A stretch of DNA of 64,000 bases from Burkholderia sp. OK233 (GCF_900230185.1 NZ_OCSR01000002.1:1798001-1862000); one strand, 5' to 3'; shown: positions 16,302-26,057, numbered from the stretch's first letter. Program-made: numbers and translations. Notes: generated by a model not told the origin, from the sequence alone.

Positions 16302-18365
16302 ATGACACGCATCGAAAGACCTTTCGACATGACGCGTCTCGAAGACGAATGGCTCGAGGCTGACGGCTTCGGCGGTTTCGCTTCGGGCACTGTTGGCACG
16401 CTGCGCACGCGCCGCTATCACGCGTTGCTGCTCACCGCCATGCGCGCGCCCGGCGGGCGCGTGGTGCTCGTCAACGGTATCGAAGCGTGGCTCGAAGCGG
16501 GCGGCCGGCGTTATCCATTGAGCATGCAGCGGTACGTGCCGGACGTGATCTATCCTGACCTGACGGCGAGTCTTCTCGCGTTCGACACCGACCCGTGGCC
16601 GACATGGCGTTTGCAACTCGATTCGCACATAACGCTGATAGCGGAAGTGTTTGTCAGCAAGGCGACGCGCGAAACGGTTTTGCGTTGGCGGCTGGAAGGC
16701 GCAGTAGCGGCTTCTGGCGCGGGCGCGTTCAACCTGAAAGTCAGGCCTTTGCTCTCCGGGCGCGATTACCATGCACTGCACCACGAAAACGCCGCGTTCA
16801 ATTTCAACGCGCAGACGAGCAGCGATCAGACGTGCGTGAATTGGCAACCTTATGGCGACCTGCCGGTCATCAGTGCGGTGACCAATGGCGTCTACACGCA
16901 CGCACCTGATTGGTACCGAAACTTCTGCTACGTTCGCGAGCGCGAACGTGGCCTCGACTTCAGCGAAGACCTGGCCACACCTGGCGCGTTCAGCTTCAAT
17001 CTCGCCGATGGCGAAGCGGTGATGATCCTCAGCGCGTCGATCGCATCCGCGGCTTCGGCATCCTCAGTGTCGGCGCCGGCAGGCACGAAGGCAGCCGCCT
17101 ACGCAACGGAGCCAACCAGCACCGCCGCCAACGCAACAGCGTCGGCAAACACAAAATCAGCCGCCGCCCACGCAACTGGACTCGCGCACATCGAACAGCA
17201 GCGCCGCAGCGCACTCGGCCCACGCCTGCAACGTTCCGCCGATGCCTACCTCGTAGCCCGTAACGAAGGCGGCACGATCCTCGCCGGCTTTCCATGGTTC
17301 ACCGATTGGGGCCGCGACACGTTCATCGCCATGCGCGGCTTGCTGATCGCAACGGGGCGCCTTGCCGAGGCGGAAGCGATCCTGCTCGAATGGTCGGGCA
17401 CCTTGTCCGAAGGCATGCTGCCGAATCGTTTCCCCGATTACGGCGACACCCCTGAATACAACTCCGTCGATGCATCGTTATGGTTCGTCATCGCCGTCCA
17501 CGACTATCTGGCGACGAACCACGCAAAAGCCGACACCCGAACGCACCTGCAGCAGGCGGTCGAAATCATCCTTACGGGCTACACGAACGGCACGCGCTTC
17601 AACATCAAAGCCTCCACCGACGACGGCCTCCTGAGTGCCGGCGTCCCCGGCGTACAGCTCACGTGGATGGACGCAAAAGTCGGCGATTGGGTGGTCACGC
17701 CACGCATCGGCAAACCCGTGGAAGTACAGGCACTCTGGATCAACGCATTGCGCATTGCAGCAACGTGGAATCCGCAATGGCAGCAACCTGCGGACCGGGC
17801 GCTGCAAGCGTTTCATGAACGCTTTACCGATCCGTCGACGCAAGCGCTCGTTGATAACGTCGACGTGGATTTCGTGAAAGGTGCCGTTGACCGCTCGATC
17901 CGCCCGAACCAGATCTTCGCCGTCGGCGGGCTGCCGTTTCCGTTACTCGAAGGCGCGGCGGCGCGCGCGGTGGTCGATCAGGTCGAAGCGCACCTGCTTA
18001 CGCCGCTTGGCCTCAGAACGCTCGCCTCGTCCGATTCTGCCTACCGAGGGCACTACGGCGGCACGCCGCTGGAGCGCGATGGCGCCTATCATCAAGGGAC
18101 GGTCTGGCCATGGCTGCTAGGCCCATTCGTCGAAGCATGGCTGCGGGTTCACGGCGCCGAGCCGGGTGCCCGTGCACAGGCCAAAGCGCGCTTTCTCGAC
18201 CCGCTGTACGCGCATCTCGATCACGCCGGCCTCGACCATCTCTCCGAAATCGCCGACGGCGACGCGCCGCACACACCCGCCGGCACGCCGTTTCAGGCGT
18301 GGTCGCTGGGGGAGTTGCTGCGCATCGAAAACCTGCTTGCCCGATTGGAGTCCATCGTCGCTTAA
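16302..18365 (+). CDS. Amylo-alpha-1,6-glucosidase (glycogen debranching, GH133-like)
   Basis: 687 aa from the ATG at 16302, preceded by GGTAGG. The N-terminal domain (WLEADGFGGFASGT, TRRYHALL) is the glycogen-debranching N-domain. The C-terminal catalytic (alpha/alpha)6 domain shows FPWFTDWGRDTFIAMRG, LPNRFPDYG, YNSVDASLWF and GTVWPWLLGPFVEAW. It should cleave alpha-1,6 branches of glycogen or a related glucan. A low-complexity insert of about 45 residues (Ala/Ser/Thr, coded near 17035-17175) separates the two domains and is not typical of the family. The next gene, a GH63 hydrolase, starts 51 bp later. Confidence 0.88.
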   Translation: MTRIERPFDMTRLEDEWLEADGFGGFASGTVGTLRTRRYHALLLTAMRAPGGRVVLVNGIEAWLEAGGRRYPLSMQRYVPDVIYPDLTASLLAFDTDPWPTWRLQLDSHITLIAEVFVSKATRETVLRWRLEGAVAASGAGAFNLKVRPLLSGRDYHALHHENAAFNFNAQTSSDQTCVNWQPYGDLPVISAVTNGVYTHAPDWYRNFCYVRERERGLDFSEDLATPGAFSFNLADGEAVMILSASIASAASASSVSAPAGTKAAAYATEPTSTAANATASANTKSAAAHATGLAHIEQQRRSALGPRLQRSADAYLVARNEGGTILAGFPWFTDWGRDTFIAMRGLLIATGRLAEAEAILLEWSGTLSEGMLPNRFPDYGDTPEYNSVDASLWFVIAVHDYLATNHAKADTRTHLQQAVEIILTGYTNGTRFNIKASTDDGLLSAGVPGVQLTWMDAKVGDWVVTPRIGKPVEVQALWINALRIAATWNPQWQQPADRALQAFHERFTDPSTQALVDNVDVDFVKGAVDRSIRPNQIFAVGGLPFPLLEGAAARAVVDQVEAHLLTPLGLRTLASSDSAYRGHYGGTPLERDGAYHQGTVWPWLLGPFVEAWLRVHGAEPGARAQAKARFLDPLYAHLDHAGLDHLSEIADGDAPHTPAGTPFQAWSLGELLRIENLLARLESIVA

Positions 18366-18416
18366 ACCGCGCTACGATGTGAGTCCCACCGCCAGGTCCG
18401 ACGCAAGGACGTAGTC

Positions 18417-21224
18417 ATGCCACCGCTGCGCGCTGCCAATCTGCTCGAGACGATCGAAGGTTCCCGCCTGCACTCCGCCGACTGTGCCCATTGGCAGCGC
18501 TGGGGGCCGTATCTCAGCGAGCGTCAGTGGGGCACGGTGCGCGAGGATTACAGTGCGGACGGCACCGCCTGGGACTCTTTTCCCCACGACCATGCACGCA
18601 GCCGCGCTTATCGTTGGGGCGAAGACGGCATCGCCGGTTTCGGCGACGACAAACTCAGCTGGTGCGTGTCGCTCGCGCTGTGGAACCGCAAAGACCCGAT
18701 CCTGAAGGAACGTCTGTTCGGCCTCACCAACGCGCAGGGCAATCACGGTGAGGACGTGAAGGAGCTGTACTTCTACGTCGACGGCACGCCGACGCATTCG
18801 TACATGCGGATGCTCTACAAGTATCCGCATGCCGCCTTTCCGTACGACGACCTCGTGCAGGAAAACGCGCGGCGTGATGGTGACATGCCGGAATACGAAA
18901 TCCTCGACACCGGCGTGTTCGACGATTGCCGTTACTTCGACGTGCAGGTCGAATACGCGAAGCACGCGCCCGACGACATTCTGATGCGTGTGACGATCGA
19001 AAATCGCGCGGACGAGCCGGCTTCGCTCGATGTGCTGCCGCAGATCTGGGCGCGCAATTCGTGGTCGTGGAAGGAGAACAAGGACAAGCCGTCGCTTGTC
19101 GCCGGCAAGGACCACAACGGTGAAGTCCATGTGGTCGGCAAGCAGCATGGCCATGAGCCGATCGTCGTGACTGCGTGGTCGAAGGACGTGCCGCAGATGG
19201 TGTGGCTGTTCTGCGAGAACGACACCAACGTCAAGCGCCTGTTCAACATGGACGCCGTGGGGCCGTTCAAGGACGGTTTCAACGACTACCTCGTCCATGG
19301 CGACGACCAGGCGGTCCGCCGCGACGCTGGCACCAAGGCGGGTGCGCATACGTCGATTGAACTCGGCCCGCATGGCCGCGCCGTGGTGTATATGCGCTGG
19401 CGTCCGCAATCGAGTCCCGACGACACGCAACTCGATGCGGATGCGGTGTTCGCTCACCGCATCGCCGAGGCGGATGAATTCTATGGCGCGCTGCAACACG
19501 AGATCGACGATCCCGATGCGCGCCTCGTGCAGCGCCAGGCGCTCGCCGGCATGCTGTGGTCCAAGCAGTACTACCAGTACGACGTGCAGCGCTGGCTCGA
19601 CGGCGATCCGCTGCAACCCAAGCCGCCTGCGTCGCGCAAACGCGGCCGCAACGCGGACTGGCGGCATCTGTGCAACGCGGACATCGTGTCGATGCCTGAC
19701 AAGTGGGAATACCCGTGGTACGCGTCATGGGACCTGGCGTTTCATGCGGCCGCGTTCGCGCTGATCGATCCCGCGTTTGCCAAGCGTCAATTGTTGCTGC
19801 TGGTTAAGGACCGTTATCAGCATCCGAACGGCCAACTGCCGGCCTACGAGTGGGCGCTCGGCGACGCGAATCCGCCCGTGCATGCGTGGGCCGCGTGGCG
19901 CGTCTATGAAATCGATCGCGCGCTGACCGGCAAGGCGGATCGGGATTTCCTGGAGCTGGTATTTCACAAGCTTCTACTGAATTTCACGTGGTGGGTGAAC
20001 CGCAAGGATGCGGACGGCCACAACGTTTTTCAGGGCGGCTTTCTCGGACTGGACAACGTTGGCATCTTCGATCGCTCGTCGCCGCTGCCGACCGGCGGTC
20101 ACATCGATCAGGCCGACGGCACCGCGTGGATGGCCGCATACGCGCTCGACCTGATGCGGATCGCGCTTGAACTCGCGTATGCGAACCACGTGTTCGTCGA
20201 CATCGGCGTGAAATTTTTCGAGCACTTCCTGTATATCGCCGAGGCGGTGAGTTGCGACGACGGTTGCGATACCGGTCTATGGGACAGCGAAGACGAATTC
20301 TTCTATGACAAACTGCGCCTGCCCGACGGCAGCAATATTCCGATGCGCCTGCGCTCGATCGTCGGCCTGATTCCGCTTTTCGCGGTGCACGTGCTCGAAG
20401 AACGTTTGCATGGTCACTTACCGGGTCTACGCGAGCGGCTCGTCTGGTTCCTCGAACATCGCCCCGATCTGGCGAAGCTGGTCTCGCGCTGGAACGAGCC
20501 CGGCAAGGGCAATGCGTTGCTGCTCTCGCTGCTGCGCGGGCATCGGATGAAAGCATTGCTGCGCCGGGCGCTCGACGAAAGCGAATTTCTCTCCGATCAC
20601 GGCGTGCGGGCGCTGTCGCAGTTCCATCGCGACCATCCGTTCGAGTTCAACCACAACGGCACCAGCGTCACCGTCAAGTATCTGCCGGCCGAATCCGACA
20701 CACGGGTGTTCGGCGGCAATTCGAACTGGCGCGGTCCGGTGTGGATGCCGGTGAACTATCTGCTGATTGAATCGCTGTACGAATTTCATCGTTACTACGG
20801 TGATAGCTTCCGCGTCGAATATCCGACCGGCTCAGGGCAGCAGTTTTCGCTCAACGAAATCGGTGACGAACTGGCGCGCCGGGCGACCACCTTGTTCCTG
20901 AAGGACAAAAACGGCGAACGTCCGGTGATGGGGGCTTATCCACTTTTGCAGGCCGACCCGCGTTCGCGCGATCTCGTGCTGTTCCATGAGTATTTCCATG
21001 GCGACAACGGGCGCGGTGTAGGCGCTTCGCATCAAACCGGCTGGAGCGGGCTGGTGGCGCTGCTCCTGCAACCGAGGGCGATGGGCGCATCCGGCAATGT
21101 GCCGCTGGCAGGCGAGCCGGATCGGGCGCCGATACCAACGTCGACTTCGGCGCCGGCCCCCGCATGCCCACCCGAGGCCGCGCCCGAACCTGCGCCTGCG
21201 CTGGTAACGGCGGTGACCAAGTAG
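18417..21224 (+). CDS. GH63-family glucosidase (MGH1-like glycoside hydrolase)
   Basis: 935 aa. The (alpha/alpha)6-barrel motifs include WDLAFHAAAFALIDP, GQLPAYEWALGDANPPVHAWA, GLDNVGIFDRSSPLP, GTAWMAAYALDLMRIALELA and GNSNWRGPVWMPVNYLLI. These fit the bacterial GH63 alpha-glucosidase/mannosylglycerate-hydrolase-like group. Substrate is likely an alpha-linked glucoside, and context suggests oligosaccharides released by the debranching enzyme upstream. The last 45 residues form a Pro/Ala-rich tail (SAPAPACPPEAAPEPAPAL) that looks disordered. Confidence 0.85.
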   Translation: MPPLRAANLLETIEGSRLHSADCAHWQRWGPYLSERQWGTVREDYSADGTAWDSFPHDHARSRAYRWGEDGIAGFGDDKLSWCVSLALWNRKDPILKERLFGLTNAQGNHGEDVKELYFYVDGTPTHSYMRMLYKYPHAAFPYDDLVQENARRDGDMPEYEILDTGVFDDCRYFDVQVEYAKHAPDDILMRVTIENRADEPASLDVLPQIWARNSWSWKENKDKPSLVAGKDHNGEVHVVGKQHGHEPIVVTAWSKDVPQMVWLFCENDTNVKRLFNMDAVGPFKDGFNDYLVHGDDQAVRRDAGTKAGAHTSIELGPHGRAVVYMRWRPQSSPDDTQLDADAVFAHRIAEADEFYGALQHEIDDPDARLVQRQALAGMLWSKQYYQYDVQRWLDGDPLQPKPPASRKRGRNADWRHLCNADIVSMPDKWEYPWYASWDLAFHAAAFALIDPAFAKRQLLLLVKDRYQHPNGQLPAYEWALGDANPPVHAWAAWRVYEIDRALTGKADRDFLELVFHKLLLNFTWWVNRKDADGHNVFQGGFLGLDNVGIFDRSSPLPTGGHIDQADGTAWMAAYALDLMRIALELAYANHVFVDIGVKFFEHFLYIAEAVSCDDGCDTGLWDSEDEFFYDKLRLPDGSNIPMRLRSIVGLIPLFAVHVLEERLHGHLPGLRERLVWFLEHRPDLAKLVSRWNEPGKGNALLLSLLRGHRMKALLRRALDESEFLSDHGVRALSQFHRDHPFEFNHNGTSVTVKYLPAESDTRVFGGNSNWRGPVWMPVNYLLIESLYEFHRYYGDSFRVEYPTGSGQQFSLNEIGDELARRATTLFLKDKNGERPVMGAYPLLQADPRSRDLVLFHEYFHGDNGRGVGASHQTGWSGLVALLLQPRAMGASGNVPLAGEPDRAPIPTSTSAPAPACPPEAAPEPAPALVTAVTK

Positions 21225-21396
21225 CGAGCGGCGAGTGGCAACCAAAGCTCAACCGAAGCGCGCGCGAGGTTACGTAACCCATACAGCGCGCTTATCGGGC
21301 AGGTTTAGTCGTTGTTTTTGAACTGTGCGGGTTCAAGCGTGGTCTTTCATGTACCGCCACGTCCGTTCCATTGGCTTCCTTCCTTAAGCGAATCCC

Positions 21397-22989
21397 ATGT
21401 CGACTACTCCGAACACCCCAACTTCCGCCAGTCGCGAACCCAGTTGCAAAGTCAGCGCGGGTCCGCATGAGGCGCCGTCGTCGCCGGCCGGCAAGCGGCC
21501 TGCGCCGCCTTGCACGCTGGTGATCTTCGGTGCGGGCGGTGACCTGACCAAACGGTTGCTGATGCCCGCGCTATACAACCTCGCGGTTGATGGCCTGCTC
21601 GATGACGGCATGAAGATCATCGGCGTGAATCATGGCGAGCGCGTGACGAGCGAATGGCGCGAAGACTTGCACACGTCGCTGCAACAGTTCGCCGCCGACA
21701 AAGCCAGCACGTTCCACGCCGGCAAGCTCGACGACAAAGCGTGGGACTGGGTCGCGCAGCGGCTCGAATATATGGCCGGTGAATTCGAAACCGACGACAC
21801 GTTCACGAAGCTCAAGCAAAAACTCGATCAATCGCCGGGTGGTAATGTCATTTTTTACCTGGCGGTCAGCGCGCGCTTTTTTAAACCGATCGTCGAGCAT
21901 CTCGGCAAAGCCGGCTTGCTGAAAGAAGGTGAGGGCGGCTTCCGCCGCATCGTGATCGAGAAGCCGTTCGGCACCGATCTCGCTTCGGCGCGCGATCTGA
22001 ACGCGCATATTCTGTCGTACGCGGACGAGTCGCAGGTATATCGCATCGATCACTTTCTCGGTAAGGACACCGTGCAGAGCATTCTCGCGGTGCGCTTTGC
22101 GAACGCCTTGTTCGAACCGATCTGGCGGCGCGAATATATCGACAGCGTGCAGATCACCGCGGCCGAAACGATCGGCGTGGAGGGACGCGGCAAGTTCTAC
22201 GAGCAAACCGGCGCATTCCGCGACATGCTGCCGAATCACCTGTTCCAGTTGCTCGGCATGGTCGCGATGGAGCCGCCCAATTCGTTCGATGCCGAAGCGG
22301 TGCGCGACAAGAAGGCCGAAATCTCCGACGCAATCCAGCCGCTAACCGCCGACGACGTCGTCTTCGGTCAATACGAAAAGGGTCCGGCGGGCATCGGCTA
22401 TCGCGAGGAACCGGACGTCGCGCCGGACAGCACGACCGAAACCTACGCCGCCGCGCGCGTGTACGTGGAGAACTGGCGCTGGGCGGGCGTGCCCTTCTAT
22501 CTGCGCACCGGTAAACGGCTCGCCGCGCGCCGCACGGAGATCTCGGTGCAACTGAAGCCGGTGCCGTTCCGTCTGTTCCGCGACACGCCGGTCGACGCGC
22601 TGACGCCGAACGTGCTGACCTTGCGCATCGATCCCGCGCACGGCACGAGTTTCGATTTCAATGTGAAGACACCGGGGCCGGTGATGCAGATCGGCGCGGT
22701 TCAGTCGTCGTTCGACTACGCAGACTTCTTCGCCGAACGGGCCAACGTTGGCTACGAGACCTTGCTGTACGACTGCATGCTGGGTGACGAGACACTGTTC
22801 CAGCGCGCTGACAGCATCGAAACGAGCTGGTGCGCGGTGGACGACGTGCTGCACCCGAAGGCCGGCGGCGCGATGCCCGTGCACGGTTATGCGGCTGGCA
22901 GCGAGGGGCCTGCTGAAGCAGACGCGCTGCTCGCACGCAACGGCCATGCATGGCGGCCTTTGAAGCAGGATGCAGTCGAAAAGAAGTAA
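21397..22989 (+). CDS. zwf: Glucose-6-phosphate 1-dehydrogenase
   Basis: 530 aa. The Rossmann motif FGAGGDLTKRLLMPALYNL lies near 44-62, and the active-site signature YRIDHFLGKDTVQSI with its catalytic His/Asp is near 214-228. It oxidises glucose-6-phosphate to 6-phosphogluconolactone with NAD(P). The protein is about 40 residues longer at the N-terminus than usual; the extra part is Ser/Pro/Thr-rich. It sits between two glucan hydrolases and a glucokinase-like gene, so this copy probably serves glucan-derived glucose, whereas a main copy may lie elsewhere. Confidence 0.93.
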   Translation: MSTTPNTPTSASREPSCKVSAGPHEAPSSPAGKRPAPPCTLVIFGAGGDLTKRLLMPALYNLAVDGLLDDGMKIIGVNHGERVTSEWREDLHTSLQQFAADKASTFHAGKLDDKAWDWVAQRLEYMAGEFETDDTFTKLKQKLDQSPGGNVIFYLAVSARFFKPIVEHLGKAGLLKEGEGGFRRIVIEKPFGTDLASARDLNAHILSYADESQVYRIDHFLGKDTVQSILAVRFANALFEPIWRREYIDSVQITAAETIGVEGRGKFYEQTGAFRDMLPNHLFQLLGMVAMEPPNSFDAEAVRDKKAEISDAIQPLTADDVVFGQYEKGPAGIGYREEPDVAPDSTTETYAAARVYVENWRWAGVPFYLRTGKRLAARRTEISVQLKPVPFRLFRDTPVDALTPNVLTLRIDPAHGTSFDFNVKTPGPVMQIGAVQSSFDYADFFAERANVGYETLLYDCMLGDETLFQRADSIETSWCAVDDVLHPKAGGAMPVHGYAAGSEGPAEADALLARNGHAWRPLKQDAVEKK

Positions 22990-23024
22990 TTCCATGAGGC
23001 GCACCAACACAATCGGGGGACACC

Positions 23025-23825
23025 GTGGTCACACGTAAGACGAAAGTAAAAAGCAGTACCGAACGGATTCTGGCGATCGATGTCGGCGGCACGGGCTTGA
23101 AAGCCGCGATCATCGATGCGGATGGACAGATGAAAACCGACCGTTTGCGCGTGGCGACGCCGCATCCGTGCACGCCGGATCAACTGGTGGATGCGTTGGT
23201 GAAGCTGGTCGAGCCGCTCGTCGCAAAGGAGCCGCCCACGCTGATGTCGATTGGCTTCCCGGGTGTGGTGCGCAACAACCGCATTCTGACGGCGCCGCAT
23301 TTTGGGGTTGAAGGCTGGCACGACATTCCGCTTGCGGATTCGCTGGCGCAGCGCCTCGGCGGTCTGCCGGTGCGCATGATCAACGACGCGGAGATGCAGG
23401 GCTTTGCCGCGATCGAAGGCCACGGGATCGAACTCGTGCTGACGCTTGGTACGGGCGCGGGCACGGCGCTGTTCCGCGATGGCGAGTTGATGCCTCACCT
23501 CGAGCTGGCGCATCATCCGGTCAGCAAGAAAGGGGTGGCGTACGACGAGTACATCGGCGACGCGGCGCGCGAGAAGTCGGGGAATAAGCGCTGGAATCGC
23601 CGGGTCCAGAAGATAATCGGCATTCTCAATTCGCTGGTGAATTACGACAAGCTGTGGATTGGCGGCGGCAACGCGGCGCGGCTGACGTTCAAGTTGCCCG
23701 CGAACGTCGCAACTGTTTCGAACGATGCGGGGATCGAAGGTGGTGCGCGGCTGTGGCATCCGAAGTCTTTGCGTGAGACGCGGCAGTTGCCGGAGGCCAA
23801 TGAGCGGACGGGCCGGTTCAAGTGA
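23025..23825 (+). CDS. ppgK: ROK-family glucokinase, polyphosphate-glucokinase type
   Basis: 266 aa, GTG start. The N-terminal phosphate-binding motif LAIDVGGTGLKAAI is near residues 16-29, the catalytic Asp is in MINDAEMQG, and LTLGTGAGTALFRDGELMPHLELAHH closely follows the PpgK pattern of a glucose-binding Glu and His after a G-rich loop. It should phosphorylate glucose with polyphosphate and/or ATP to glucose-6-phosphate, the substrate of Zwf encoded 35 bp upstream. The polyphosphate preference is inferred from the motif style. Confidence 0.78.
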   Translation: MVTRKTKVKSSTERILAIDVGGTGLKAAIIDADGQMKTDRLRVATPHPCTPDQLVDALVKLVEPLVAKEPPTLMSIGFPGVVRNNRILTAPHFGVEGWHDIPLADSLAQRLGGLPVRMINDAEMQGFAAIEGHGIELVLTLGTGAGTALFRDGELMPHLELAHHPVSKKGVAYDEYIGDAAREKSGNKRWNRRVQKIIGILNSLVNYDKLWIGGGNAARLTFKLPANVATVSNDAGIEGGARLWHPKSLRETRQLPEANERTGRFK

Positions 23826-23966
23826 GGCGTGATGTGCCGGTGAATTCGTTGCGCGTCGGCGGAATAAAGCGGCCGGTCGATACGTTTGTCACCGGTGGCC
23901 GTGACACGCGTTTGTTGCGGCACTACCTTTATCAGCTTAGCTAACTTATACCCGGGGCAGCCAACG

Positions 23967-24536
23967 ATGATTCGAAGCGATTCCGCTGGCGTTGCACGAC
24001 GCCTGTTATTAGTCAGCGTGTGTGCCGCACTGACTTTCGCTGCAGTGAATGCCCGCGCGGCCGATGCATTTGCGCTGTCGTCGCCGGGTTTGGCCGACGG
24101 CGGCACACTGGATTCGACCCATGCGGCGAGCGCGAACAATTGCGGTGGCGGGAATGTGTCGCCGGCCTTGCAATGGCGGAACACGCCTGCCGGCACGAAG
24201 AGTTACGCCATTACTATTTTCGATCCGGACGGCGCAAAGGGTCTGGGCATTGTGCACTGGGTGTTGTATGGCGTCGCGCCGTCGGCGACCGGGCTCGGCG
24301 CGGGTGCGACGCCGCCGGCCGGTAGCGTTGCCGGAACGAACCGGACTGGCGGCCCTGGCTATTACGGACCATGCCCGCCGGTCGGGGACGTACCGCATCA
24401 TTATGTCGCGCAGGTTTATGCGCTTGATTTACCGCCCGACGCATTGCCCGCAGGATTGACGCGCGACGCGTTGCAGGCGGCTATGAAGGATCATGTGCTC
24501 GCTGCCGCGAGTACGGTGCTTCGATACGGACGGTGA
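23967..24536 (+). CDS. YbhB/YbcL family (PEBP, Raf-kinase-inhibitor-like) exported protein
   Basis: 189 aa with a Sec signal peptide (cleaved near NARAA, about residue 32). The PEBP fold is indicated by FDPDGAKGLGIVHWVLYG, the ligand-pocket GYYGPCPPVGDVPHHYVAQVYALD and a CGGGNVSPALQW segment. The bacterial YbhB group is periplasmic or cytoplasmic with unclear function. It stands alone between the glucokinase and the convergent aldo-keto reductase. Confidence 0.85.
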   Translation: MIRSDSAGVARRLLLVSVCAALTFAAVNARAADAFALSSPGLADGGTLDSTHAASANNCGGGNVSPALQWRNTPAGTKSYAITIFDPDGAKGLGIVHWVLYGVAPSATGLGAGATPPAGSVAGTNRTGGPGYYGPCPPVGDVPHHYVAQVYALDLPPDALPAGLTRDALQAAMKDHVLAAASTVLRYGR

Positions 24537-24594
24537 TTCTTATGCCTTCGATGGCGGCAGCCGGGCAACCGACGCCGCCGTCATAGGCACCCCA

Positions 24595-25590
24595 CTACCT
24601 GGCCGCATCACCCCATCGATATTCCTGACTCACCTCATCAAGCTGCGCCTTAACCTGTGCATCGAGCACAAGCTCCGAAGCCGCCAGCGTATCGCTCAAC
24701 TGCTCAGCGCGACTAGCGCCAATAATCGCTGACGTAATCAGCGGATTGGCCAGCACCCACGCAAGGGAAACCCGAGTCAAAGACTCGCCCGTCGGCGTAG
24801 CGATCGCCTTCAGTTTCTCGATCGTTTCGAACTCGCGCTGATGCCAGTACCGCTCCTGATAGATGGCTCCTGCCTTCCCGACGGTTTCGGTGAATCGCCC
24901 GGACGTGGGGGCAGCGTCCACCCGATGCTTACCGGTCAGCAAACCACCCGCTAGCGGGTTATAAGGCATCACGGCTAAGTGCTCTTCGGCCGCCAAAGGC
25001 AACAATTCCCGTTCGATCTGCCGGAACAACAGGTTATAGCGGGGCTGTACCGATACAAACCGCGCCACGCGCAGCACATCGGCGCGACCCAGCGCCCGCG
25101 CCAGCCGATATGCCAGGAAATTCGACACGCCGATATACCGCGCCTTCCCGGATCGCACGATCACGTCCAGTGCTTCGAGCGTCTCATCGAGCGGGGTGTT
25201 CGCGTCGTCGGAATGGAGCTGGTACAGGTCCACGTAGTCCGTGCCGAGCCGCCGCAGCGATGCGTCGATCGCATCCAGCAGATGTTTGCGCGACGCGCCT
25301 TGATCCCACGCTGACGGCCCCATCTTGCCGACCGCCTTCGTCGCCAGAATGAAGCGGTCGCGTTTGCCCTTCAACCACCGTCCGACGATCTCTTCCGTGC
25401 GTCCGGCAATACTTTCGCTGCCGCCGAGCGGATAAACATTGGCGGTATCGATGAAGTTCACGCCGGCGTCTGCTGCTGTGTCGAGAATCCGCCGCGAAAC
25501 ATCTTCTTCAGTCTGCAGGCCAAAGGTCATCGTGCCGAGACACAGGCGCGAAACGGTCAGGCCAGTGCGGCCGAATTTGCGGTATTGCAT
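24595..25590 (-). CDS. Aldo/keto reductase
   Basis: 331 aa from the ATG at 25590 (MQYRKFGRTGLTVS), with the catalytic tetrad visible: DTANVY (Asp and Tyr), Lys in ILATKAVGK and His in LYQLHSDD. A GNYLLFRQIE-like and a SAIIGASRAEQL C-terminal NADPH-site segment complete the family pattern. It reduces aldehydes or ketones with NADPH; the substrate is unknown. The longer frame up to 25683 lacks an RBS. Confidence 0.88.
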   Translation of the reverse strand: MQYRKFGRTGLTVSRLCLGTMTFGLQTEEDVSRRILDTAADAGVNFIDTANVYPLGGSESIAGRTEEIVGRWLKGKRDRFILATKAVGKMGPSAWDQGASRKHLLDAIDASLRRLGTDYVDLYQLHSDDANTPLDETLEALDVIVRSGKARYIGVSNFLAYRLARALGRADVLRVARFVSVQPRYNLLFRQIERELLPLAAEEHLAVMPYNPLAGGLLTGKHRVDAAPTSGRFTETVGKAGAIYQERYWHQREFETIEKLKAIATPTGESLTRVSLAWVLANPLITSAIIGASRAEQLSDTLAASELVLDAQVKAQLDEVSQEYRWGDAAR

Positions 25591-25774
25591 GGTCAACTCC
25601 GAAGATGGTCGGAACAGTTGCGGTATGTGGTGTTGTAAAAAGGATAAACGGTGTGGCGATTTCGCGTTCGGCCACCGGCACACGCAAGCGCGCCGAGTTG
25701 TTAGTATTTAGAAAGCTTTCCGTGTCACTCAATTGTCTAGCAAATACTCGAAGTTACCATGTGTCGGGCTACTT

Positions 25775-25796
25775 AACATTACAGATGTGTAATGTT
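25775..25796. promoter_or_regulatory. Perfect palindrome AACATTAC-N6-GTAATGTT
   Basis: An 8-bp perfect inverted repeat with TTACA-N4-TGTAA at its core. The geometry resembles sites of OmpR-type response regulators or other dimeric activators. It lies about 280 bp upstream of the receptor start; the binding protein is unknown. Confidence 0.45.
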
Positions 25797-25822
25797 TGGT
25801 TGATCGCGAAACCTCGAAAATT

Positions 25823-25837
25823 ACGTATTCCATACGT
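25823..25837. promoter_or_regulatory. Short palindrome ACGTAT-TCC-ATACGT
   Basis: A perfect 6-bp inverted repeat with a 3-base centre, 27 bp downstream of the larger palindrome and upstream of the Fur-type box. Possible operator; no protein can be named. Confidence 0.35.
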
Positions 25838-25909
25838 TGGTAAAACTTCGAAATAATTCCATTACACCAGGCAAGGTTCGACGCGATTGATGCGTCCTTA
25901 TGCATATGG

Positions 25910-25928
25910 AATGATATCGATTCTCATT
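25910..25928. promoter_or_regulatory. Fur box upstream of the siderophore receptor
   Basis: The complement reads AATGAGAATCGATATCATT. Apart from the central three bases it matches the common Fur site form AATGAGAAT-NNN-TATCATT. Its place about 130 bp before a TonB-dependent receptor and a piuC/piuB pair strongly suggests iron repression by Fur. Confidence 0.75.
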
Positions 25929-26057
25929 TAACCACTAGCCAGCCATCCCGTCGTCTTTGCTCCAGCCAGAAGACCGGCAGCCAGCCAATTGCGGTTTTGT
26001 CATTGATTCCATGTCGAGCATGCGGATCGGGCAAGCGCATATCCGACGGGATTTCCC

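Larger units (their letters stand above)
25591..26057. promoter_or_regulatory. 467-bp regulatory region upstream of the siderophore receptor
   Basis: This is an AT-rich spacer between two divergent genes with no coding frame that I trust. It contains two palindromes and a Fur-type box, listed separately, and should carry promoters for both the aldo-keto reductase and the iron-uptake unit. Confidence 0.6.

Noticed and set aside
18372..19667. 431-codon minus-strand frame opposite the GH63 gene
   Set aside because: Shadow frame, Val/Arg/His-rich, no recognisable domain.
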